The notes under the pieces are model-generated. The model saw only the letters and a program-made list of their open reading frames with translations, did not search any database and was not told the origin of the DNA. Positions 7,335 through 14,385 of a DNA stretch of 15,494 nt are shown here, piece after piece. Positions within the stretch are counted from its first letter, which is position 1, and each line of letters begins with the position of its first letter. The position numbers and the translations under genes were made by a program. The stretch is from Thermoflexibacter sp. (lineage in GTDB: Bacteria; Bacteroidota; Bacteroidia; Cytophagales; Thermoflexibacteraceae), in NCBI GenBank assembly GCA_025455345.1, contig JALOMS010000205.1, positions 1 through 15,494 of the forward strand. The letters are read 5' to 3'.

Positions 7335-7862
7335 ATGAATAAACTTCTCTACAAATTACTCAAAGAGAATATATTAAGATATAGCTTGTTGTTAATCATT
7401 CTCCTTTTTTTGATAGGTAATGCCTTTGCTCAGTCAGACCAAGAGCTAAAAAACTCCTATATATATGGCAAACAACTGATAGCGGAAGGGAAATACAATC
7501 CTGCCAAAGAGGTCTTTTACAAGCTTACCCAAACCTTGCCTAATAATATTTATGAGAAGCATGCTTATTATTTTTATGCTTTAGCCTCATACCAAACAGG
7601 TGATAAGAAAATAGCAAGAACTTACCTTCAAAAATTAGTAGATGGTTTACCTTCTTTTAGCCAAATAGATGAAGCTAAATATTTGTTAAGTGCTATTCTC
7701 GCCGAGTCTGGTGAGCATAAACAAGCCATAGAAATCCTCAATATGATTAAGCAAAACTCTTTCAAAGAAGATATTATCAATCAAAAAAAAATCAGCGCAA
7801 CTCTACCGAAGAGCGCGTACTCCTCGAAGATTTGTCAAAAAAATACAATTTACAGGGAATAA
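7335..7862 (+). CDS. Secreted TPR / periplasmic-binding-fold protein, N-terminal part (frameshifted gene)
   Basis: This is the first part of a gene that continues in another frame from 7790. The ATG start gives a signal peptide with a hydrophobic core at about residues 17-28 and probable cleavage after AFAQ (no lipobox Cys), followed by TPR-like helical repeats from about residue 38 to 145 (for example GKYNPAKEVFYKLTQ and DEAKYLLSAILAESG). Residues up to K152 look genuine; the remaining 23 residues to the stop at 7860-7862 read like an out-of-frame tail. A -1 shift at the A9 run (7783-7791) would fuse this part to the next one, giving about 550 residues. Such TPR plus class I periplasmic-binding-fold proteins are common in Bacteroidota and resemble LpoA-type envelope proteins; the function is not known. 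It may be a real frameshift product, a phase-variable gene, a young pseudogene or a sequencing error. Confidence 0.75.
   Translation: MNKLLYKLLKENILRYSLLLIILLFLIGNAFAQSDQELKNSYIYGKQLIAEGKYNPAKEVFYKLTQTLPNNIYEKHAYYFYALASYQTGDKKIARTYLQKLVDGLPSFSQIDEAKYLLSAILAESGEHKQAIEILNMIKQNSFKEDIINQKKISATLPKSAYSSKICQKNTIYRE
7783..7818 (+). other. A9 slippery tract with possible downstream stem-loop
   Basis: Nine consecutive A (7783-7791) are read in the zero frame as CAA AAA AAA ATC, so they contain the canonical -1 slippery heptamer A AAA AAA (7784-7790). A -1 slip, or one extra A in the mRNA, enters exactly the frame of the downstream binding-fold domain. Four bases further on, a hairpin can form: CTCT (7801-7804) with AGAG (7810-7813) and, beyond a small internal loop, GCGC (7795-7798) with CGCGT-side bases 7815-7818. 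Long A runs are also known to cause transcriptional slippage. Confidence 0.6.
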
Positions 7863-8986
7863 GTAAAAACAAAGTATTAGAAAAACCTATTTTAAAACCA
7901 GCGTATAATATTGGTCTATTTTTCCCTTTTTTGATTAAAGAAACTTCTCCTTATAGCCCTGTGCGTCGCTATCAGTTCGTTTATGATATGTATGAAGGCA
8001 TGAAGATTGCCAAAGAAGAATTGGAGAAAGAAGGCATAAAAATCAAATTCTATGCCTTTGATACAGAACGCAATGATACCACAATCCGCCAATTAGTACA
8101 AAAACAAATGAATAGTGAGATAGATTTGATTATTGGTCCTATGTATCCTCATAATATCAAAAGTCTGTCCGCGCTCTCGGAAGCAAAAAAAATCAATATT
8201 GTGAATCCTTTTGGCAATGATGCAACTATCCTCCAATCCAATCCATATACTTTTACCGCAGAGGCTACTTACCAGACAGAAGGAGTGAAAACCGCAGAGT
8301 TTGCCATGAAAAACTTTGCGGGCAAGAAAGCATTTGTCTATTATGGTCGCAATTTGGAAGATTCATTAAGTGCGTATTCGCATAAAGAAACTTTGGAAAA
8401 GGCTAATTATCAAGTGCTTATTCGCTCAATTAATAGTAAAAATATTTATCAGAAATTTGTGAGTGATATTAACAGCATTTCTAAGACAGATACAGCGCAT
8501 CTATTTATTAGCTCCAAAGAAGAATCAGTAGCACTTAATTTACTTGGCGCAACCCAAAGTGCGAGAAAAATCTTCCCTATCATAGCTCCAGATACATGGT
8601 TGAGCTTTGAACAGATTCCATACGAAAAATTCCAATTTTCGGGAGTATATTTTTTTGCTACAAACTTCATTCGGACAAATAGTCATTCCAAAAATTTTAA
8701 GAAAGAATACATTACACGTACCAATATGATACCCTCAAAGTTTGCTTATCTGGGTTATGAGATGATGTATTATTTTGGGAAGGTACTTGCTAAACATGGT
8801 GTTAATTTCCAAGACGCTATCAAACTCCAAAGCTATGATAGAGGAAAAATGATGATTGGCTTCGATTTTACGAACAGTAATGATAATCAAAGTATTGCCA
8901 TTAGCAAATTTACAGATGGTGTTTTAGAAATAGTGAATATCCCAATCATAAGCATAGAAAGCCTGCAAGATGAGGATACAGATTAG
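7790..8986 (+). CDS. Periplasmic-binding-fold (class I, LpoA-like) domain, C-terminal part of the frameshifted gene
   Basis: This 398-codon stretch continues the upstream TPR part in the -1 frame. The region from about YNIGLFFPF to the end matches the class I periplasmic-binding fold used by amino-acid ABC binding proteins and LpoA-type penicillin-binding-protein activators. Typical signs are the lobe-1 pattern YDMYEGMKIAKEELEKEGIK, then DLIIGPMYPHNIKSLSALSE, INIVNPFGND, and a second-lobe SKFAYLGYEMMYYFGKVL. It lacks its own signal peptide, and the first usable start codon is a TTG at 7832 inside the overlap, so independent translation is unlikely to give an exported protein. No ABC permease or ATPase adjoins it, which argues for an envelope or cell-wall role rather than transport; this is inference. 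Its TAG overlaps the stop codon of the convergent ATP-grasp gene. Confidence 0.75.
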   Translation, partial: NQRNSTEERVLLEDLSKKYNLQGISKNKVLEKPILKPAYNIGLFFPFLIKETSPYSPVRRYQFVYDMYEGMKIAKEELEKEGIKIKFYAFDTERNDTTIRQLVQKQMNSEIDLIIGPMYPHNIKSLSALSEAKKINIVNPFGNDATILQSNPYTFTAEATYQTEGVKTAEFAMKNFAGKKAFVYYGRNLEDSLSAYSHKETLEKANYQVLIRSINSKNIYQKFVSDINSISKTDTAHLFISSKEESVALNLLGATQSARKIFPIIAPDTWLSFEQIPYEKFQFSGVYFFATNFIRTNSHSKNFKKEYITRTNMIPSKFAYLGYEMMYYFGKVLAKHGVNFQDAIKLQSYDRGKMMIGFDFTNSNDNQSIAISKFTDGVLEIVNIPIISIESLQDEDTD

Positions 8987-9966
8987 GGTGCTTGTTTTGA
9001 TTTGTTTTGTAAATAAATCTGCCAAATAATCTGCCAATGATAGATAATATCCTTGTACGCTTGCCCAAGTCTGTACTGAGCATCATAAATGTGGGCAGGC
9101 TCTGAAGCTACCCCATTTAACTCCATGATTTTTAGATTGTTACCTGTGTAAAGGTCTTCGAACTTTTGTACTTTCAGGTCAAATCTGCCATAATAAAACC
9201 CCTGAATAGGGATACTAATTTTATCAAAAATAGTATGTATCTCTTTTTTTATCAAGTCATTACGGTTGATAAATTCCGTTCCACGACAGTGATTTCCGAT
9301 AGGTTCTATGAGAATCTCTTGTTTATCAAGGGGGATTTCTTGAAGGCGTTGGGGCATTTTTTGTTTGAGTCGCTCTAACTGAAATCTTGCTCTTGTATTT
9401 TGAGATAGCAACTCATAAATGCTTGATTTTCCATCACCTATAACCGTTAAAAACTTTTTCATGGTAATAGATGTAACTCTGCCGCATGGCTCATTGGGGA
9501 GTCTATAATACATCACCCCCAATTCTATGGGATAATCTATGTATTCTTGAATGATAAAATCGTTTTGTACGGTACTCAAATACGACTTAAGAGAGGCAAC
9601 ATCTGAAATTTTTTCTACTTGATTCCCTCTTTCTCCCACATTGGGTTTCATAACAATAGGAAAATCTATGTTACTTTTTTTCATGTAAGCAAGAATTGTA
9701 TGCTCATTGATTTCATTGCCCTCATATTCAAAAAATAAGGTCTTGGGTTTGAACTCGTTGGCTATTCCGTTCAAAATATCGATTTTTGATTCACCAACTA
9801 ACCCACCTAACTCCATGCTTGGATTGACAAAGGAAATAAATGTGAAAGAGCGAGCTTGGAGAGCATACCACAAAAAACGTGGCAAAAGAGGTAAATAAAA
9901 TACCCACCAAGTCCAATACTCGAACTTGAAAAGTTTGATGAGAAAAAGAGGTGTATGGAATTTCAC
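8983..9966 (-). CDS. ATP-grasp (D-Ala-D-Ala ligase-like) family protein
   Basis: This 327-residue protein has an ATP-grasp core: the nucleotide-binding lysine segment FPIVMKPN (102-109) with glycine loop VGERG (110-114), QEYIDYPIELGV (140-151), a VIGDGKSSIYELL segment (175-187) reminiscent of cyanophycin-synthetase and glutathione-ligase members, YYGRFDLKV (258-266) and the metal-binding MELNGV (281-286). Such enzymes join a carboxylate to an amine, thiol or similar group with ATP; the substrates here are unknown. An unusually aromatic hydrophobic N-terminus (17-35, rich in W, F, Y and L) could tether it to the membrane. The start is GTG at 9966, since an in-frame TGA precedes it closely and no ATG is available upstream of the conserved region. 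It lies 39 bp after the DinB-fold gene and probably shares a transcript with it. Confidence 0.8.
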   Translation of the reverse strand: MKFHTPLFLIKLFKFEYWTWWVFYLPLLPRFLWYALQARSFTFISFVNPSMELGGLVGESKIDILNGIANEFKPKTLFFEYEGNEINEHTILAYMKKSNIDFPIVMKPNVGERGNQVEKISDVASLKSYLSTVQNDFIIQEYIDYPIELGVMYYRLPNEPCGRVTSITMKKFLTVIGDGKSSIYELLSQNTRARFQLERLKQKMPQRLQEIPLDKQEILIEPIGNHCRGTEFINRNDLIKKEIHTIFDKISIPIQGFYYGRFDLKVQKFEDLYTGNNLKIMELNGVASEPAHIYDAQYRLGQAYKDIIYHWQIIWQIYLQNKSKQAP

Positions 9967-10005
9967 AATTCAAGAAATATAAAATACTAAGGCAAATGAT
10001 GGTTT

Positions 10006-10518
10006 TTATTGTTGTTGCATATTTTGATATTGTACCGTAGAATAAGCTACTCCAAAATCTTTATCTAATTGGATATCAGGAAAATGATTCATTACAGCCA
10101 TTTTAATAATGGCTAAATGGTGAATCGTATGTTCTAAGTTATAAGCCAATTCGCGATAAAAAGTAGTAGAAATATGCTGTACATCTCCTCTCTCGTTGAG
10201 GCTAAAAGAAAGCAACATTTCCTTATTAGACGTAGTTTTCTCCAATGATTCTATCAATTTTTCTATCTGATTTTTTGCATAATCTTTATCTATCTCGGTT
10301 TGGTGGTCTCTGCGACGTGCGTCATAGTTCACAATGACTTGGTCGCTAACGTAACTATGAAACAAATGTTGGTAAAACTCAATAATGTGTCTTAAATGCT
10401 TGCCAATTGTATTGCCCGACAGAATAGACAAATGAACAGAATAATGGGTATTTTCTATCAAGTCCATGAATTCTACCAGTTGCTGGAGCATTACTTTGTT
10501 TGTGTGTTGTAAACTCAT
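10006..10518 (-). CDS. DinB-fold family protein
   Basis: The 170-residue, mostly helical protein fits the DinB/YfiT four-helix-bundle superfamily, whose members bind a divalent metal through three histidines and often act as thiol-dependent transferases or hydrolases. Candidate ligands are H41 or H44 in GKHLRHIIEFY (39-49) and H130/H134 in LEHTIHHLAII (128-138). The length is typical of the family. No signal peptide is seen, so it is probably cytoplasmic. The ATG start is clear. It precedes the ATP-grasp gene by 39 bp on the same strand, suggesting a two-gene unit, but no joint function is known to me. The 172 bp upstream (10519-10690) are AT-rich, with no promoter that fits the consensus well and no RNA gene I can recognise. 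Confidence 0.75.
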   Translation of the reverse strand: MSLQHTNKVMLQQLVEFMDLIENTHYSVHLSILSGNTIGKHLRHIIEFYQHLFHSYVSDQVIVNYDARRRDHQTEIDKDYAKNQIEKLIESLEKTTSNKEMLLSFSLNERGDVQHISTTFYRELAYNLEHTIHHLAIIKMAVMNHFPDIQLDKDFGVAYSTVQYQNMQQQ

Positions 10519-10690
10519 CTTTATTCTTAAAGTTAAGTATTTATAAAATTATAAGTTACTTGATAAATTAAGTAAGCCTGCATTTTTATTGTAAAAGATG
10601 CTTTAGCGTATTTAATTCATTATCAAATGCTTGCACACCCTGAAGGATATGCTACATTGTCAATTTGATTTGCTCACTTACTTATTTTAA

Positions 10691-11227
10691 TTAATTGACC
10701 GTTAGCACAATTTTGATAGTCGCATTATCGCTCATTATCCAACTACTTCCTCCTACTCCGTAATCTCTACGATTAATGGTGAATTGTCCTGTAAAAGTGG
10801 CAGAATTAGGGTTTTCGATAAAAGTAAATGGAATTTTTATCTCTTTAGTAACTCCTTTGAGTGTAAGGTCAAAAATTCCTTCATAGCTACCATCTGCTAA
10901 CTTAGTGATTTTTTTTGATTTCATGCTGATTTTGGGATATTTTATTACATCAAAATAGTCAGGCTTTTTTAGATGATTATCCCTACTTGTGATGCCTGTA
11001 TCAATAGTTTTGGTTTCTAAACTCGCCTCTATTTTTGTATCTTCTACATTATTTTTGTCAAAGAGAATAGTAGCTGTTACTGTCCCAAAAGCACCATCTA
11101 CTGTAAGTCCTGCGTTTTTGATTTTGAAGGTTACAGCCGAAGTCTGTATCTGCCATTGCTTTTGTGCGAAAAGCGGGTTGAAACAAAATAATAATCCTAA
11201 TAATGCTAAAATACGAATATTTTTCAT
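10691..11227 (-). CDS. YceI-family secreted lipid-binding-like protein
   Basis: This 178-residue protein has a signal peptide (about 1-21, ending LFA before QKQW) and a YceI-like beta-barrel domain from about 24 to the C-terminus. The family signature is visible in TSRDNHLKKPDYFDVIKYP (79-97), followed by alternating beta-strand patterns and the segment YEGIFDLTLKGVTKEIKIPF. YceI-like proteins are periplasmic lipocalin-like folds that can bind polyisoprenoid chains; the role in most bacteria is unclear. The ATG at 11227 is required to keep the signal peptide intact. A consensus-like promoter sits directly upstream and would give an almost leaderless transcript. The gene stands alone, with 172 bp downstream and 151 bp upstream to its neighbours. 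Confidence 0.9.
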   Translation of the reverse strand: MKNIRILALLGLLFCFNPLFAQKQWQIQTSAVTFKIKNAGLTVDGAFGTVTATILFDKNNVEDTKIEASLETKTIDTGITSRDNHLKKPDYFDVIKYPKISMKSKKITKLADGSYEGIFDLTLKGVTKEIKIPFTFIENPNSATFTGQFTINRRDYGVGGSSWIMSDNATIKIVLTVN

Positions 11228-11235
11228 TTTGATTA

Positions 11236-11267
11236 CAAAGTTAAGGTGTGAAAATAGCCAGTTGAAA
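11236..11267 (-). promoter_or_regulatory. Candidate promoter for the yceI-like gene
   Basis: On the minus strand TTTC (11264-11267, one mismatch to TTTG) is followed by 20 bases and TAACTTTG (11236-11243), an exact TAnnTTTG. The start point would fall only a few bases before the ATG at 11227, so the mRNA would be nearly leaderless; that either is real or counts against the site. Confidence 0.45.
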
Positions 11268-11309
11268 GGTCAATTATTATCCACTTTTTGTTCAGTTTGT
11301 CTTTTGAAT

Positions 11310-11349
11310 AGTTAGATAGCTAAGTAGTTTTAAATACAACTATCTAACT
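11310..11349. repeat. Inverted repeat downstream of the barrel gene pair
   Basis: Perfect 10-base arms, AGTTAGATAG (11310-11319) and CTATCTAACT (11340-11349), flank a 20-base loop that can form an additional short inner stem. It lies about 30 bp past the stop codon of the second barrel gene on its strand. No U-tract follows, so termination is possible but unproven. Confidence 0.45.
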
Positions 11350-11378
11350 GCCTAACCATATTCTACATTCATTCCAAC

Positions 11379-12080
11379 TTATCTATACGGCGAAAATGTA
11401 ATAGCAATCATGGGTTGGAAAATCTTAGCTCGGAAACGGTCATTGTCCAAAACTAATTTTCTGGAAGCGGTATATTCACCAAAAATATAACTTACTCCTC
11501 CTCTAATAGCCCACTTAGGATTAATCCAATACCGCAGATAAAATTGGGAGTTTAGACTTCCTCTGTCGTTGTCGCCGACCAACAATATATTACCAGACGT
11601 AGGTTTTGCCATTTCTTGAGAAGGTGTACGTCCTTGGCTACGTGCAGTAAACATTCCTTTTTGCTCACCCCCAAAGGTGAATCCTAAGGCATCTATATTA
11701 AATCCAAATTCCAATTTTTCTGTAAAAGCATATTGCAAATTAATGGTAAGGTTCAATGCGTTTAGCTGTGTACTACTCAATTTGAGTGTGTCTAAATTTT
11801 TTTCACCTCCTGAAGTCAAGTCCGCAGGAGCGGTAATATATTCTAAATCACTCCCAAACAAAGAACTTAGACGCACGCCATAACCAATTTGGAATTTGCC
11901 TTTTTTGCCTATCTTGTGAAAATGCGTCCAAGAAAGAGCTGTCGAGAAGCCATTGCCTGCTCCTATGGCAAGGTCGTAGTGGTTATTATATTTGAATCCT
12001 TTTTTGTTTTCTGCGTTTTCTTGTGCCATTATTGGAAATGTCCATACAGCTAATAAGGTAAGAATTAATAGTTTTCTCAT
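11379..12080 (-). CDS. Outer-membrane beta-barrel-like protein, tandem copy 2
   Basis: This is a 233-residue secreted protein with a signal peptide (MRKLLILTLLAVWTFPIMAQ) followed by alternating hydrophobic/polar strands typical of a small outer-membrane beta-barrel, for example FDIDALGF-like stretches, LNLTINLQYAFTEKLEFGFN (109-128) and FYLRYWINPKWAIRGGVSYI. It does not end in the usual terminal aromatic residue but in FSPYR. It is clearly homologous over its whole length to the gene just upstream (12175-12900) and differs mainly in a shorter, variable loop after the ITAP motif. I do not recognise a characterised family beyond the barrel-like character. The gap to the upstream copy is 94 bp with no good promoter, so the pair is probably co-transcribed. 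An adhesin, porin or structural role cannot be told from sequence. Confidence 0.75.
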   Translation of the reverse strand: MRKLLILTLLAVWTFPIMAQENAENKKGFKYNNHYDLAIGAGNGFSTALSWTHFHKIGKKGKFQIGYGVRLSSLFGSDLEYITAPADLTSGGEKNLDTLKLSSTQLNALNLTINLQYAFTEKLEFGFNIDALGFTFGGEQKGMFTARSQGRTPSQEMAKPTSGNILLVGDNDRGSLNSQFYLRYWINPKWAIRGGVSYIFGEYTASRKLVLDNDRFRAKIFQPMIAITFSPYR

Positions 12081-12174
12081 GATTTTTTAAATAGTTTAAT
12101 GATAAAGTTTCTGTTTTTATCATGAGTAGATAAAACCATTGATTCCTGACGAAACCTTTGCAATTTTTTTTAAA

Positions 12175-12900
12175 TTATCTACTTGGTGAAAATGTAACTG
12201 CTATCATGGGCATCAAAATTTTTGCTCGAAAGCGGTCATTGTCCAATGCTAATTTTCGGATAGTCGTATATTCACTGAAAGCAAAAGTAAGCCCACTGCG
12301 TATTGCCCACTTTGGACTTAGCCAATAACGAAGGTAAAGTTCTGAATTCAAGCTACCTATATCGTTATCACTGGTAAGCAAAACATTAGCTGTCGTCGGT
12401 TTGGAAGTTTCCTGAGAGGGTGTAAGTCCTTGGCTACGCGCATAAAACGTTCCTCTTTGCTCTCCCCCAAAGCTAAATCCCAAGGCATCTATATTAAATC
12501 CAAATTCTATTTTTTCTGTAAAAGCATATTGCAAATTAATGGTAAGATTCAAGGAATTTACTTGCATCGTATTGATAATCAAAGTATCTAAGTTTGCAGT
12601 AATGGTTTCTTGTGCGATTACACCCAATCCCGTATTGCCCGTAGTTAGTTTGGCTGGAGCAGTAATGTGGTCGACATTATTTCCAAAAAGTGAGGTGAGG
12701 CGCACCCCATAACCGAGTTGGAACTTACCTTTTTTGCCTATTTTGTGGAAATGCGACCAAGAAAGGGCTGTTGAGAAACCATTACCACCACTGATTGCCA
12801 AGTCAAAATTATGATTGTACTTAAAACTTTTCTTATTTTCTTGAGCAAATAAATGAGAAATACTACAATATAATAAACAGATAATCAATAGTTTTTTCAT
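12175..12900 (-). CDS. Outer-membrane beta-barrel-like protein, tandem copy 1
   Basis: This 241-residue secreted protein has a signal peptide (MKKLLIICLLYCSISHLFAQ) and the same strand pattern as its neighbour at 11379-12080. Shared blocks include NGFSTALSW, HFHKIGKKGKFQ, LGYGVRL, LNLTINLQYAFTEK, FGFNIDALGF and LDNDRFRAKI, and it ends FSPSR. It has about 12 extra residues in the loop after ITAPAKL, consistent with a surface-exposed variable loop. The two genes are a tandem duplication; parts of them are nearly identical even at DNA level. The function is unknown. A promoter may lie at 12957-12964 or 13000-13007 (both fit TAnnTTTG). As first in the pair by transcription order, it likely drives expression of both. 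Confidence 0.75.
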   Translation of the reverse strand: MKKLLIICLLYCSISHLFAQENKKSFKYNHNFDLAISGGNGFSTALSWSHFHKIGKKGKFQLGYGVRLTSLFGNNVDHITAPAKLTTGNTGLGVIAQETITANLDTLIINTMQVNSLNLTINLQYAFTEKIEFGFNIDALGFSFGGEQRGTFYARSQGLTPSQETSKPTTANVLLTSDNDIGSLNSELYLRYWLSPKWAIRSGLTFAFSEYTTIRKLALDNDRFRAKILMPMIAVTFSPSR

Positions 12901-12999
12901 AATATTTTAAATTAAGTGTTGATAAATGAGCATGGCAAAATCGGCGACTCATGTATCAAATTTACGGTCTTTGGGCGGTTGTAAATGTCGTAAAAGCGA

Positions 13000-13007
13000 C
13001 AAATATA
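13000..13007 (-). promoter_or_regulatory. Candidate -7 box for the barrel gene pair
   Basis: TATATTTG on the minus strand fits TAnnTTTG. A TTTG at 13026-13029 lies 18 bases upstream, slightly short of the usual 19-21, and falls inside the terminator-like hairpin of the preceding gene. A second TAnnTTTG match (TAAATTTG, 12957-12964) lies nearer the start codon but lacks a -33 partner. Confidence 0.3.
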
Positions 13008-13013
13008 GGTAAA

Positions 13014-13051
13014 TACAAAAATTACCAAACTTTATCAAAGTTTGGTAATTT
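13014..13051 (-). terminator. Intrinsic terminator-like hairpin after the glycosyltransferase gene
   Basis: A perfect 15-bp stem (13019-13033 with 13037-13051) with a 3-base loop lies about 50 bp past the glycosyltransferase stop codon. On the minus strand its 3' arm runs directly into TTTTTG (down to about 13015), so it resembles a rho-independent terminator, although the stem is AT-rich with a CCAAAC core. Confidence 0.65.
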
Positions 13052-13099
13052 AGGGGCAATACTTTGTATAATTATAATTTAGCTTATATTAGGTTCTCA

Positions 13100-14287
13100 T
13101 TACCAAGTCTTTAATCTTTTGTAGAGACTGGTGGGAGAGTACATATTGGATAGCTCTATTGCCTTGTCTTTGAGTGTTTTGACCTTATTTGGGTTTTCGA
13201 CCATCTCTGCTATCATTTGTCCTAAGTGCGTATAATCATCAAAAAATAAGGTAGATGGCTTGAATTCTTCATTTACCTGATAAGCGGCAGGAATGATACC
13301 TACTTTGGCTCCTCTAAGCATATTGAATATCATACCAGACTCCTTTGTAACACCGTACTTGCTTGTAAGGTTTTTTTCTACTTTTTGATTGTTGAGCAAT
13401 ACATCTGCTTTGCTAAGAGATTCATCAAATTGTTTTCCAAATACAAAAGTTGGATAGTAAATCATCTCAATTCCAGCTTCTTGCACCTTGCGTATTTTTC
13501 CACCCATTTCCTCTTTTTCTGGCTCAGGGATAAAGCCTAACAAATCAATGAGCAATTTATCTTTGAGTGCAGGAGCATTATCTACTAAGGCATTGAACAA
13601 CAATTGGTATTCTCTTCTATCTTCGGTAATAATTCCGGGGATACATATCCTTAATTTGGTATTTTCCATAGATGCATCTTGCATTCCTTCATAAATAGCA
13701 AAGGGGAAAACAGTGATTTTTTCTTTGGGAACATATTGGGAAAAGAAGTTCTTTTGACCATCACTGTGTACGATAAACTGATGATTTCTGCGCTTGGTAT
13801 TCTGCAAGAACGTTTTTCTATGCCTACTTGTAAAGAGCGTCTCTAATAAGAATCTACCGACAATTCTATACGGCTTTCTATTGGAAACGTTATTCTTAAG
13901 GTCAAAAATCATTGAGTTCCATGCCCTATTTAGGGTATCGTTGAACCAAAGGTCTATGTTGTGTACGTGAAAGTAAATTTCCTTAGCTTTAGGATTAAAA
14001 ACAGCAAAATCTTTGTAGTAACCTGCTACTGTACAAACGTGTAAGCGGTCAAGGTTATGTGAACTTACCTTATCCAAAAAATCTTTTGCGGGTACTTGTT
14101 CTTTATTCCACTCTACTAACTCTATATTGGGTAATACGCCGTTTTCTTCCAAAGCCTTTTTGATTTTTGGAATAGTAAAAACATAGACTTTGTTAGAAGA
14201 ATCTGAAGCATAGGTTTTCATCAAACCATTGACAGCAGAATAATGGTTAGGTTCACAAATTTCAAGAATTCCTATTGATTTTGACAT
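13100..14287 (-). CDS. Probable GT-B fold glycosyltransferase
   Basis: This 395-residue, apparently soluble protein has a two-lobed layout like GT-B glycosyltransferases. The N-lobe contains FHVHNIDLWFND (106-117) and FIVHSDGQKNFF (171-182). The C-lobe begins near KLRICIPGIITEDRREYQLL (211-230) and contains KESGMIFNMLRGAKVGIIPA (315-334), which resembles the donor-binding E-containing helix of GT4-type enzymes. Overall similarity to named families is weak by eye, so donor and acceptor sugars are unknown. A free-standing gene of this kind could act on a surface polysaccharide or glycoprotein. It has its own strong promoter (14333-14364) and terminator (13014-13051), so it looks monocistronic. 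The ATG start is clear and the leader is about 40 nt. Confidence 0.6.
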   Translation of the reverse strand: MSKSIGILEICEPNHYSAVNGLMKTYASDSSNKVYVFTIPKIKKALEENGVLPNIELVEWNKEQVPAKDFLDKVSSHNLDRLHVCTVAGYYKDFAVFNPKAKEIYFHVHNIDLWFNDTLNRAWNSMIFDLKNNVSNRKPYRIVGRFLLETLFTSRHRKTFLQNTKRRNHQFIVHSDGQKNFFSQYVPKEKITVFPFAIYEGMQDASMENTKLRICIPGIITEDRREYQLLFNALVDNAPALKDKLLIDLLGFIPEPEKEEMGGKIRKVQEAGIEMIYYPTFVFGKQFDESLSKADVLLNNQKVEKNLTSKYGVTKESGMIFNMLRGAKVGIIPAAYQVNEEFKPSTLFFDDYTHLGQMIAEMVENPNKVKTLKDKAIELSNMYSPTSLYKRLKTW

Positions 14288-14332
14288 AAGATAAGTCGAT
14301 AGTTATGAGTACACGAATGTTATTTGCACAAA

Positions 14333-14364
14333 CAAAGATATAGGCATTTTTTTGAAATGCCAAA
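14333..14364 (-). promoter_or_regulatory. Bacteroidota-type promoter with an inverted repeat in the spacer
   Basis: On the minus strand TTTG (14361-14364), a 20-base spacer and TATCTTTG (14333-14340) match the phylum consensus exactly and drive the glycosyltransferase gene. The spacer is almost filled by a perfect inverted repeat, GGCATTT (14343-14349) and AAATGCC (14355-14361) around 5 bases. This could be an operator, or a weak terminator for the upstream dehydrogenase gene, whose stop is about 22 bp away. Confidence 0.65.
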
Positions 14365-14385
14365 TTTATTTCTTGTACAGACAAA

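Noticed and set aside
7832..8986. The binding-fold part as an independent gene starting at TTG 7832
   Set aside because: No signal peptide, a weak start codon, and codons upstream to 7790 continue plausible coding sequence in the same frame; it reads as the second part of the frameshifted gene.
10989..11315. Plus-strand open frame opposite the yceI-like gene
   Set aside because: It lies antisense to a clear signal-peptide protein and has no recognisable domain or start context; it is a shadow frame.
12113..12137. Small inverted repeat TTTTATC/GATAAAA between the two barrel genes
   Set aside because: Only seven AT-rich base pairs with no U-tract; expected by chance in such AT-rich DNA.
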